A DNA stretch of 41,374 nucleotides, taken from positions 1 through 41,374 of the forward strand of contig CAZPKC010000017.1 in NCBI GenBank assembly GCA_964587125.1. The letters run 5' to 3'. The notes beneath the pieces were generated by a model. The model was given only the letters and a program-made list of their open reading frames with translations. It ran no database searches and was not told the origin of the DNA. The DNA is from CAIXLI01 sp964587125 (GTDB lineage Bacteria > Pseudomonadota > Alphaproteobacteria > UBA9219). Every line of letters starts with the position of its first letter. Position 1 is the stretch's first letter. Made by a program: the position numbers and the translations under genes. Of this stretch, positions 15,007 to 22,179 are shown piece after piece.

Positions 15007-15639
15007 TTACGGAAAAGCGCAGTTGGAAACGGCGGAGCCCGTCGGCATCGTGATCCAGACGATGAACTTCTGGTTCGGATTGTGGCCGGAGGCGGTCGAG
15101 GAATCATAAAGGACTTCGTTCGTCCCCGTGGCCGTCGCCGCGCTGTTGAATTTCGAAGCGGCGCGGATCAATCCGGCGGTACTGGCCGTGCTTGGGGATA
15201 TGGGCGTCGTATAGATGCAGCGGCCGCCGGACGCTCCCCCGTTTATGTAGGTCCAATCGTTAAATCCGCTCGTCGCCGGAGGCAACAGAATATTGTTCGT
15301 CCCGTTGTTCCAAAGCGATCCGGTTCCCATCGGATCGCAGAGCAGACTGTTGACATCCGCCGCGGAAGCGGCGGCGGGGTAACCGTCGGTTCCCGCCGTC
15401 GTTGGCGATCCCATCGACAGGGCCATCTGATACTGCATATTGCAATTGTTGATCGTATTGCGGATAAGATTTGCCTGCGAGGCGATGTCGGCGGCGACGC
15501 GGTCCGCTATGCTTGCCGTTTGAAAATCGCCGCCGCCTCCTGCGACAGCCATGGCCAGCACCGCCAGCAAGGCGATGATGAACAAAATCGGGCCGATGGC
15601 GATTCCGGCTTGGGACGAAAATCTTTGCTTTTTTTCCAT
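15007..15639 (-). CDS. Pilin-like secreted protein adjacent to prepilin peptidase
   Basis: The start at 15639 is set by AGGAGAG just upstream; 210 residues. A short polar/basic leader (MEKKQRFSSQAG) precedes one long hydrophobic helix (IAIGPILFIIALLAVLAMAVA). The rest is an extracellular-type Ser/Thr/Ala/Gly-rich domain with cysteines in INNCNMQY, SLLCDPMG, GRCIYTTP and SNCAFP, which could pair. Leader plus helix resembles a type IV pilin or pseudopilin, but the usual Glu at +5 after the cleavage glycine is absent, so assignment is tentative. Its coupling to an A24 peptidase gene is the best functional clue. It could also be an unrelated anchored protein. Confidence 0.6.
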   Translation of the reverse strand: MEKKQRFSSQAGIAIGPILFIIALLAVLAMAVAGGGGDFQTASIADRVAADIASQANLIRNTINNCNMQYQMALSMGSPTTAGTDGYPAAASAADVNSLLCDPMGTGSLWNNGTNNILLPPATSGFNDWTYINGGASGGRCIYTTPISPSTASTAGLIRAASKFNSAATATGTNEVLYDSSTASGHNPNQKFIVWITMPTGSAVSNCAFP

Positions 15640-15819
15640 GCTGCTCTCCTGAAAAAATTTTATATTTTGAAGCGGCCTCATCGCGCGCGTTTTTCCAACA
15701 CAGCGCGTTCGCCTCAATCTGCAACGCTTGGCATAAGACTTCCCGAACGAGGAACGCCGGAATAGTTTACCCGTTTTTTCGCCGAAAGCCACCAAATCTC
15801 TGAGGCAAGAAATGCTTTA

Positions 15820-16227
15820 TCAGGGAACAAAACAAATATACTTCGGCTCGGCCGCCCATTTCTCCTGATAGCCCTTTTGCAAAACACCGCCGGTCAAACG
15901 CCAATCCTTAAACGAAGCGGCATATCCCGGCCTTCCGGGCGTGTAAAAAGAAGCATACATGGAATTAAACGAAATCCGGTCGATGGAATCCGAAATGATA
16001 CCGCTTAGAGAATAGTTTTTTGTTGCTTCGCTCTTTACGACTTCTTCCGTTGTCATCGGAAGTTTAATAATTACATCCTTCTCCGCATGGGCGTCATGCG
16101 CCACGCCTTCCATTTTCAGAACCGTAATAAAGAGAAAATCTGAAACGTTCGTAAGATCAAACGACAAATGCCCGCCCGCGACTTGAACCGAGGTAATTTC
16201 AAAAAGCCTATTTCTCTCGTTACACAT
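15820..16227 (-). CDS. Hypothetical protein, 135 residues
   Basis: I recognise no family. ATG 16227 (MCNERNRLFEITS) is preferred because AGGGAGAG precedes it; a start six codons upstream lacks a ribosome site. The sequence alternates beta-prone stretches (VQVAGGHLSFDLTN, FLFITVLKMEGVAHD, KDVIIKLPM) and ends with WRLTGGVLQKGYQEKWAA. There is no signal peptide or membrane span. Composition is more AT-rich than the neighbours, which may indicate acquired DNA. It sits between the pilin-like gene and an ABC ATPase gene without obvious operon partners. Confidence 0.6.
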   Translation of the reverse strand: MCNERNRLFEITSVQVAGGHLSFDLTNVSDFLFITVLKMEGVAHDAHAEKDVIIKLPMTTEEVVKSEATKNYSLSGIISDSIDRISFNSMYASFYTPGRPGYAASFKDWRLTGGVLQKGYQEKWAAEPKYICFVP

Positions 16228-16420
16228 GTTAATGCTCTCCCTCATAATTCGATTTCATGAAAACCGGCTCGCGATAGTAACAAACCGCCAACCCAAGAAC
16301 AATCAAACAAAATGGTTTCATGTATTATAGTTAAAAATTCGAAGAGCCCCTCTTTTGTGATAAAATTTGCGAAGGGCGGGAAAAACATGCCATTATCGGA
16401 TGCTCACAGGAACCCGCTTC

Positions 16421-17392
16421 ATGACGCCGTCCCCCAATTTCAGAGAGATGCTCGATCTTGCGCCGGATTTCGCCGTCGAAGTCGAAGGCCTTGTTAAAAC
16501 CTATGCCGCAAGCAAGGGACAGCCGCCCAAAGAGGCGCTTAAAGGCATTAACCTGCAAATTCCGCGTGGCTGCATTTTCGGGCTTTTGGGGCCGAACGGC
16601 GCGGGCAAATCGACCCTCATCAACATTTTGGCTGGCCTTGTCATTAAGACTTCGGGGACGGCGCGGGTTTGGGGCTATGAAGTCGATGAAAATCCGCGCA
16701 GGACAAAGTCTTCGATCGGCGTCGTGCCGCAGGAATTGAACCTGGACGCGTTCTTTCCGGCGCGTGAATTGCTGGATATGCAGGCCGGACTTTACGGCGT
16801 TCCCAAGCGCGAGCGCCGCACCGATGAATTATTGAAAATCGTAGGCTTGACCGAAAACGCGGATTCCGCCGCGCGCACGTTGTCGGGGGGCATGAGGCGG
16901 CGCTTGATGATCGCGAAGGCTTTGGCGCATGGGCCGCCTGTGCTCGTGCTCGACGAGCCGACGGCAGGCGTCGATGTCGAATTGCGCCAATCTCTCTGGG
17001 AATACGTGAGAAAACTGAATGCGGCGGGAACGACCGTTTTACTGACGACTCATTATCTCGAAGAGGCGCAGGAGCTATGCAACCGCATAGCGATTATTCA
17101 CAACGGCGCCTTGGTTGCGAACGACACCAAAGAAGGCCTTCTGCGCCGGATCGACAACAAGCGCCTGACGATCCTCATAGACCGCGACGTGGCTGAATTG
17201 CCGGAAAATATGAGAAACTCCGGATGGGAAATTCTCGACTCCCGTCACCTGAGCGTCGCCTACCGCCCGAGCCAGATGGCTGCAGCTTCCCTTTTGCGCG
17301 CTGTCCAGATGAACGGATTCATCATCTCCGATCTGACGACCGAAGAAACCGATCTGGAAGACGTGTTCTTGCAGCTGACGCAGCGAACCTAG
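16421..17392 (+). CDS. ABC-2-type transporter ATP-binding protein (no permease adjacent)
   Basis: A 323-residue ABC ATPase. ATG 16421 has CAGGAA upstream; a TTG-started extension to 16367 is unlikely. Walker A is GPNGAGKST, the signature is LSGGMRRRL, Walker B is VLVLDEPTAGVD, and TTHYLEEAQ carries the switch His. The 80-residue C-terminal extension after the ATPase core is typical of the drug/polysaccharide-exporter (DrrA/YadG-like) group. These work with an ABC-2 membrane subunit, but the next gene (17399-17983) is an unrelated minus-strand protein seven bases away. The partner permease must be elsewhere. The substrate is unknown. Confidence 0.9.
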   Translation: MTPSPNFREMLDLAPDFAVEVEGLVKTYAASKGQPPKEALKGINLQIPRGCIFGLLGPNGAGKSTLINILAGLVIKTSGTARVWGYEVDENPRRTKSSIGVVPQELNLDAFFPARELLDMQAGLYGVPKRERRTDELLKIVGLTENADSAARTLSGGMRRRLMIAKALAHGPPVLVLDEPTAGVDVELRQSLWEYVRKLNAAGTTVLLTTHYLEEAQELCNRIAIIHNGALVANDTKEGLLRRIDNKRLTILIDRDVAELPENMRNSGWEILDSRHLSVAYRPSQMAAASLLRAVQMNGFIISDLTTEETDLEDVFLQLTQRT

Positions 17393-17398
17393 AAACGT

Positions 17399-17983
17399 TC
17401 AGCAATGAAGCCCTGTCGCTTGGGGGTCTGCCGATTTTTCAGACTTCCGCGGCGAAGAGTGGAGTTTGCATTCGTGAATCCACTGTGAAAAATAGCGAAT
17501 GAGTTCGCTTACGTCTTCTTTGATCTCGCCATTCAAGTATTGGCCGTTTTTATTAAAGTTCTTTAAGTTGTCGAAGTTATTTATTTTCCAAAAATCTCTG
17601 ACTGTAACGCTCCCATACTCCTCATACTCTCTGATCAAAAACCATACGGCTTGGTCGTTCGAATCATCTTTGAAGGGTTCGGATTTAATGAAAACAATGA
17701 CTCCGTTTTTAACATCCGGATTTTCCAAAAAGGCTCCATCCGTTCTAAACCCAAACTCTTTCATGGATAAACGCATGTTCGTGACAATTCCGCCCAAGCT
17801 TTGGCTCGGGCAAAATTTAAAATCTCCGCCGGAAAGTTTCGACAATTCCTCAAATCCGGAAAGAAGCTCCGGAACGGCTCCGTTCAAATAATCCTCAAAC
17901 TCTTTTTGTTTGAGGGAAGCGCGTTTAGCTTCATTTTCATAAATTTCTTTAACGGAAAACGGTTTTGTAAATCCTTCCCTCAT
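17399..17983 (-). CDS. Hypothetical protein, 194 residues
   Basis: Not recognised. A clear AAGGAGAT ribosome site precedes ATG 17983. The protein is charged and mostly helical at the N-terminus (VKEIYENEAKRASLKQKEF), with a central region mentioning FKFCPSQSLGG and a mixed alpha/beta part (GVIVFIKSEPFKDD, AVWFLIREYEEYGSVTVRD). There are no export or membrane signals. Base composition is clearly lower in GC than the flanking genes, suggesting horizontal acquisition. It is convergent with the ABC ATPase, stops nearly abutting. Confidence 0.62.
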   Translation of the reverse strand: MREGFTKPFSVKEIYENEAKRASLKQKEFEDYLNGAVPELLSGFEELSKLSGGDFKFCPSQSLGGIVTNMRLSMKEFGFRTDGAFLENPDVKNGVIVFIKSEPFKDDSNDQAVWFLIREYEEYGSVTVRDFWKINNFDNLKNFNKNGQYLNGEIKEDVSELIRYFSQWIHECKLHSSPRKSEKSADPQATGLHC

Positions 17984-18096
17984 TTTTTATCTCCTTATAA
18001 AAAGGCATTTTCAAATTCGATTTCAAAATACAGCGCCCCTATTACTTGCACAACAGGGATTTATGGTTAACGGGTCAACTTCCTATTTTTCCCAAT

Positions 18097-18129
18097 AAAA
18101 AACCCCGCAGGAAAACCTGCGGGGTTTTT
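18097..18129 (-). terminator. Strong terminator after pal
   Basis: CCCCGCAGG-AAAA-CCTGCGGGG (18103-18124) is a perfect 9-bp stem with T-runs on both sides, so it can work in both directions. On the minus strand it lies 20 bases beyond the pal stop and is followed by TTTTTT. Confidence 0.92.
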
Positions 18130-18149
18130 CACTAACCTAACGCTCTCGC

Positions 18150-18635
18150 TTACTGCGCGACGATCGTCACAGCGCGGCGGTTTTGCGCCCAAGCGGCTTC
18201 GTTGCTGCCAACGACTGCAGGACGTTCCTTGCCGTAAGAGATCGTGGTGATGCGCGCGGCCGGAATGCCCGCGGCCACCAGATAGTTTTTGGCTGCCGTT
18301 GCGCGGCGTTCGCCCAGCGCGAGGTTGTATTCGCGCGTGCCGCGTTCGTCGCAATGGCCTTCGACCGTGACCTTGGCTGTCGCGTACTTCTTGAGCCATG
18401 TCGCTTGGCGATCGAGCGTTCCTTGCGCTTCCGTGCTCAGATCCGACTTATCGAACGCGAAGAATACGCGGTCGCCGACGTTGACGACTAAATCGCCTTG
18501 CGTGCCGGGAGTCGCTGCCCCTTTCATTCCGCCGGCGCTTCCGTTCGCGCCGCCTTCCCCTTCATTGGTTCCAAGCGTATCGCAAGCGGATACGAGAACG
18601 AGCGTTGCCATAAGGCACAAAAGCTTTTTAAACAT
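18150..18635 (-). CDS. pal: Peptidoglycan-associated lipoprotein Pal
   Basis: A 161-residue outer-membrane lipoprotein of the Tol-Pal system, which links the outer membrane to peptidoglycan and helps constriction during division. The lipobox LVSAC puts the acylated Cys at residue 18. After a Gly-rich linker the OmpA-like domain starts with VFFAFDKSDLS and contains VEGHCDERGTREYNLALG, whose Asp and Arg bind diaminopimelate, and ends with NRRAVTIVAQ. Length and plan are standard. The usual upstream tolB is not here: 380 bases of non-coding DNA precede it, then an unrelated gene. It is ended by a strong terminator. Confidence 0.96.
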   Translation of the reverse strand: MFKKLLCLMATLVLVSACDTLGTNEGEGGANGSAGGMKGAATPGTQGDLVVNVGDRVFFAFDKSDLSTEAQGTLDRQATWLKKYATAKVTVEGHCDERGTREYNLALGERRATAAKNYLVAAGIPAARITTISYGKERPAVVGSNEAAWAQNRRAVTIVAQ

Positions 18636-19016
18636 CTTTTTCCCCCTTCAGGAAACTCTGGCGGTGCGGCGAAATCGCCTTTGCCGAGATAGATTATGAA
18701 TGAAGCCGCGCACAACATCGAGAGCTGACTCGGCGCCCTGCGCAACACCAGAATTCTTTCCGTGGCCTGATCTGACGAATCCTCAAAACTTCAGGGAAAT
18801 CTCATCATCCTAGGCGCGGGATCGAATTTGATGGGGGCAGCGTAATCGGATGGGCTCCGTGAATCAAGCCCGAAGGTGGAAAAAAATCGGGAAGGTTAAA
18901 AACAAGCTGCGGGACGTGGCATGATTGCAACGATGGGCGCGCGCAAAGTCTTTGAATTATGGCTAAATTGTGAAAGACGCGTTTGAAAAACAGAGCGTTG
19001 CCTTTTGCAATTTTTT
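18636..19016. other. Gene-free region upstream of pal
   Basis: I see no gene in these 381 bases. A minus-strand frame overlapping the start of pal (to 18748) has no recognisable domain and is most likely chance. The region should hold the pal promoter, which I cannot place. There is no trace of tolB. Confidence 0.55.
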
Positions 19017-19421
19017 TTAAGCAAAGCTCGTTTTCGTCAACGTACCCCCGAAATGCCGCCGTTCATATCCGGCGTTGCCGTTCATGGATAGACCGAGCGT
19101 CAATCCATAACCGTGTCCTGCCCTCGCATGGCCTTCTTCCGTCGAAGCCAAACGGAAATAACGCATCACGAAAACGCGTATGGCCGCCGTCAGGGACGTC
19201 TTATCCTGTTTTTGCAGCGATACCGTCGTGCAGATTTGATGCACCGTCGATCTTTCGCGCTGGCAGATTTCGCGCAAGCCGTCCCACATTTCTGGTTCCA
19301 ACCGGATACTGGTGCGGCGTCCGGAAACAACGACATTTCGGCTAATGAGCGTACTACGGGGGTGTTCAGGGCCTGCTCTTTCAGCGCAGGTATTTTCGCG
19401 TTTGGTTTCGGCTGTAATCAT
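19017..19421 (-). CDS. Ribbon-helix-helix (RHH_4-type) DNA-binding protein, copy 2
   Basis: A 134-residue paralogue of the protein at 179-589. The core is almost the same: RTSIRLEPEMWDGLREIC, STVHQICTTVS, TSLTAAIRVFVMRYFRLAS and TEEGHARAGHGYGLTLGL. The tails differ (this copy has a Gly/Arg-rich C-terminus). ATG 19421 has a TGAGG ribosome site. A palindrome 60 bases upstream (19482-19499) is a candidate operator. Ribbon-helix-helix proteins often control their own gene, but that is inference. It stands alone, between pal and ruvX on the same strand with long gaps either side. Confidence 0.82.
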   Translation of the reverse strand: MITAETKRENTCAERAGPEHPRSTLISRNVVVSGRRTSIRLEPEMWDGLREICQRERSTVHQICTTVSLQKQDKTSLTAAIRVFVMRYFRLASTEEGHARAGHGYGLTLGLSMNGNAGYERRHFGGTLTKTSFA

Positions 19422-19765
19422 GAAAAACCTCAGGAGTTGGGGGCTTTAACGGGAGAGGCATTACACTTGTAGGTTGTGTATAAACACACACATGTGTTTT
19501 TGCAATATCTATTTGACGTATTTTTGAAATTTTATTCCGATTTGTTACAACTCAATGTAAATAAAGTATTTTTCTTAATTCTATAAAGCGTTATTTTAAA
19601 AAATTCGCCTTTCTTTTTTTGAAAAACAGGAAGGGATTTCCCGCAGGGGTATGTCGTTTTTCAGATTAACAATGGGCACGTTAGAGTTGTATTTTTCGGC
19701 ATGAAAATTTCGCGCCCCGCATATCTTGATTAACTCTTTTTTTGAAACGCTTTGAAAACGCTTAT
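19422..19765. other. AT-rich region between ruvX and the second ribbon-helix-helix gene
   Basis: No gene is visible in these 344 bases, which are markedly AT-rich (long T and A runs at 19550-19625). They should carry the promoter of the ribbon-helix-helix gene, and the 3' flank of ruvX. The palindrome at 19482-19499 is the only clear structure. Confidence 0.55.
19482..19499. promoter_or_regulatory. Palindromic site, possible operator
   Basis: AAACACACACATGTGTTT contains the arms AAACACA and TGTGTTT around a 4-bp centre. It lies about 60 bases before the start of the adjacent ribbon-helix-helix gene. Such a position suits an autoregulatory operator, but no binding data can be read from the sequence. 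Confidence 0.4.
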
Positions 19766-20266
19766 TTATTCAGGACGGCCGTTGGCAATTTTATGTCGAA
19801 TCGCATCCAAAGAGCCCTGTAAAATATAAGCGGCAGCCATTTTATCGACGACGGCACCGCGGCGCTTTCGGCTCATGTCGCTTTCAATCAGAAATTTTTC
19901 GACGGCTGCCGTCGAAAGTCTTTCGTCCCAGAATATGAATGGAATATCGGGATCGGGCAGGACGCCTTTTTGCGACAAATTGCGCACGAAAGCGCGCGCG
20001 GCTTGCGCCGTCCTACCTTCGCTGCCGTCCATATTTTTCGGCAATCCTATGATAACGCCGCCGATATCGCGCTCCTCGATAATCGCCGCTAACGCTGCGG
20101 CGTCGGCGGAAAATTTCTTGCGTTCAATCGAGGTCAGAGGCGAGGCGATTGTCAAATTAGGATCGGAAACGGCCACGCCGATGACTTTGCTGCCGTAGTC
20201 GAGCCCCAGAAGGCAGCTGTTTTTGCGCAAAAACGCGGGCAGTTCGGACAGGTTGCGAAGGATCAT
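19766..20266 (-). CDS. ruvX: YqgF/RuvX Holliday junction resolvase-like protein
   Basis: A 166-residue protein with the RNase H-like fold of the YqgF family, a putative Holliday junction resolvase also implicated in 16S rRNA maturation. LLGLDYGSKVIGVAVSD carries the first catalytic Asp, GGVIIGLPKNMDGSEG is the central signature, FWDERLST and VDKMAAAYILQ carry the other acidic residues. The start at 20266 gives the normal family length; a frame continuing to 21052 runs across the divergent gat genes and is not real. Only 51 bases separate it from gatC, so both promoters share this gap. Confidence 0.92.
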   Translation of the reverse strand: MILRNLSELPAFLRKNSCLLGLDYGSKVIGVAVSDPNLTIASPLTSIERKKFSADAAALAAIIEERDIGGVIIGLPKNMDGSEGRTAQAARAFVRNLSQKGVLPDPDIPFIFWDERLSTAAVEKFLIESDMSRKRRGAVVDKMAAAYILQGSLDAIRHKIANGRPE

Positions 20267-20317
20267 ATTGGATGATAGTGATATCCCGTTTAAAAAGTAA
20301 AGTTCCGAAGGAATCCC

Positions 20318-20605
20318 ATGTCTATAGATCAAAAAGTCGTTGCAAGAATCGCCACGCTCGCGCGCCTCAAGATTCCGGCCGAGGAGCAGGCTCATGTCGC
20401 GGGAGAATTGAGCAAAATCCTCGACTGGGTCGCGCAATTGAATGAGGTCGATGTCGCGGGCGTCGAGCCTTTGGCCAATGTGAACGATGCTTCGCTGCGC
20501 ACGCGCGCTGATGTCGTAAATGACGGCGGTATGCCTCAGGATATTCTGGCAAACGCCCCGGCCAGCACGGCGGATTTCTTTACCGTTCCGAAAGTTGTTG
20601 AATGA
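20318..20605 (+). CDS. gatC: Aspartyl/glutamyl-tRNA amidotransferase subunit C
   Basis: A 95-residue GatC, the small subunit that wraps around GatA and GatB in the amidotransferase making Gln-tRNA(Gln) and/or Asn-tRNA(Asn) from misacylated precursors. It begins with VARIATLARLKI, then the helix EEQAHVAGELSKILDWVAQL, and includes VEPLANV and the C-terminal ADFFTVPKVVE typical of the family. It is first in gatCAB. An 82-base gap with an inverted repeat separates it from gatA. Confidence 0.95.
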   Translation: MSIDQKVVARIATLARLKIPAEEQAHVAGELSKILDWVAQLNEVDVAGVEPLANVNDASLRTRADVVNDGGMPQDILANAPASTADFFTVPKVVE

Positions 20606-20607
20606 CG

Positions 20608-20667
20608 GGGCGCAGTCACGGTTGCGGGAAGCGAGCAACGCGAGCGTACCGCAGAGTAGTCGCGCCC
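20608..20667 (+). repeat. Inverted repeat between gatC and gatA
   Basis: GGGCG (20608-20612) faces CGCCC (20663-20667), and TGCGG (20623-20627) faces CCGCA (20649-20653), nested within it. The stem lies three bases after the gatC stop and is followed by a short pyrimidine-rich run, so it could be a partial terminator or processing site that tunes GatC against GatA. It may also be a REP-like element. Confidence 0.45.
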
Positions 20668-20687
20668 TTCTTCTTAAGGATTCTATA

Positions 20688-22175
20688 ATGACCAAACTTA
20701 CCGATCTGACGATCACCGAGGCTTTACAAGGGTTGAAAGCCAAAAAATTCAGCGCCGTCGAATTGGCCGACGCGCATATCGCCGCCGTGGAAACGAAAGA
20801 AGCGCGCGGAACGAAGGCTTTCGTCACCGAAACGCCCGATGTCGCGCGCAGGCAAGCCCAAACGTCCGACGCGCGGCGCGCGGCGGGAAACGAAGGCGTA
20901 CTCGACGGCATCCCCATCGCGATCAAGGATTTGTTCTGCACCAAAGGAATAAGGACGACGGCCTCCAGCGCCATTTTGAAAAATTTCGTGCCGACGTATG
21001 AATCGACCGTGACGCAGAAGCTGGCCGACGCGGGCGCTGTGACGCTCGGCAAAGTCTGTCACGACGAATTCGGTTTCGGCGGCGCGAACATCAATACGCC
21101 TTTCGGGCCTGTCGTAAATCCGTGGTCGGGCAAAGACCCCGCCAACGCCGCGCGGAAATTGGTTCCGGGAGGATCTTCCGGCGGATCGGCGGCGGCGGTC
21201 GCGGCGCGCCTCGCGATGGCCGCGACGGGAACCGATACGGGCGGTTCGTCGCGTCAGCCCGCGTCGTTTTCGGGCGTCGTCGGGATGAAGCCGACTTATG
21301 GGCGCTGCTCGCGCTGGGGGATTATCGCTTTCGCGTCTTCCCTCGATCAGGCGGGCGTTTTGACGCGTTCCGTCGCCGATACGGCGTTGATGCTTCGCGT
21401 AATGGCGGGGTTCGACGAAAAAGATTCGACCTCGGTCGATCGGCCCGTTCCCGATTACGCGAAGGCGTTGGGAAAATCGGTCAAAGGATTGAAAATCGGC
21501 GTGCCGCGCGAATACCGCATCGAGGGCATGAATCCCGAAGTCGATGCCTTATGGCAAAAAAGCGCCGCGATGTTGCGCGACGCCGGAGCCGAAGCGGTCG
21601 AGATCAGCCTGCCGCATACCAAATACGCCCTGCCCGTTTATTATATCATCGCTCCGGCAGAGGCTTCGTCGAATCTCGCGCGTTACGACGGCGTGCGTTA
21701 CGGCGCGCGCGTCAAGGGCGAGACTTTAGACGAGATGTACGAAAACACGCGCGCGGCGGGATTTACAAAAGAAGCGCGGCGCAGAATTTTGATCGGCACT
21801 TACGTTTTGTCCGCCGGATATTACGACGCTTATTACCGCAAGGCGCAGCGCGTCCGCCGTTTAATACGGAACGATTTTCTCGAAGCGTTCAAAAAATGCG
21901 ACGCGATTTTGACTCCCGTCTCGCCCGGCACGGCTTTCGCCATCGGCGAGAAACAGGACGATCCGTTGCAGATGTATCTGGAAGACGTCTATACGGTGAC
22001 GCTGAATCTGGCCGGACTGCCGGGCATTTGCGTTCCCGTGGGATTGGCGAAAAACGGATTGCCGATGGGCATGCAGCTTATCGGCCGCGCGTTCGACGAA
22101 GAGACTTTATTCACCGCCGCTTCCGCTTTGGAAAAAGCGGCGGGATTTACGGCGAAACCTCCTTTCACGGCATAA
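20688..22175 (+). CDS. gatA: Aspartyl/glutamyl-tRNA amidotransferase subunit A
   Basis: A 495-residue amidase subunit that hydrolyses glutamine and passes ammonia to GatB. The Ser-cisSer-Lys triad is visible: Lys in IPIAIKDLFC, and the serines in GGSSGGSAAAV and TGTDTGGSSRQPA. The substrate-binding part continues with GVVGMKPTYGRCSRWG and SLDQAGVLTRSV. The start is ATG 20688, backed by TTAAGGA, and the N-terminus (LTDLTITEALQGL) matches the family; an open extension back to 20520 overlaps gatC. The stop is four bases before gatB. Confidence 0.97.
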   Translation: MTKLTDLTITEALQGLKAKKFSAVELADAHIAAVETKEARGTKAFVTETPDVARRQAQTSDARRAAGNEGVLDGIPIAIKDLFCTKGIRTTASSAILKNFVPTYESTVTQKLADAGAVTLGKVCHDEFGFGGANINTPFGPVVNPWSGKDPANAARKLVPGGSSGGSAAAVAARLAMAATGTDTGGSSRQPASFSGVVGMKPTYGRCSRWGIIAFASSLDQAGVLTRSVADTALMLRVMAGFDEKDSTSVDRPVPDYAKALGKSVKGLKIGVPREYRIEGMNPEVDALWQKSAAMLRDAGAEAVEISLPHTKYALPVYYIIAPAEASSNLARYDGVRYGARVKGETLDEMYENTRAAGFTKEARRRILIGTYVLSAGYYDAYYRKAQRVRRLIRNDFLEAFKKCDAILTPVSPGTAFAIGEKQDDPLQMYLEDVYTVTLNLAGLPGICVPVGLAKNGLPMGMQLIGRAFDEETLFTAASALEKAAGFTAKPPFTA

Positions 22176-22179
22176 GACA

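Noticed and set aside
15007..15639. Classical type IV pilin
   Set aside because: The hydrophobic helix fits, but the Glu at position +5 after the cleavage glycine is absent, so I only call it pilin-like.
19766..21052. A single 428-codon protein extending ruvX upstream
   Set aside because: The extension runs antisense across gatC and gatA; the YqgF family length matches the start at 20266.
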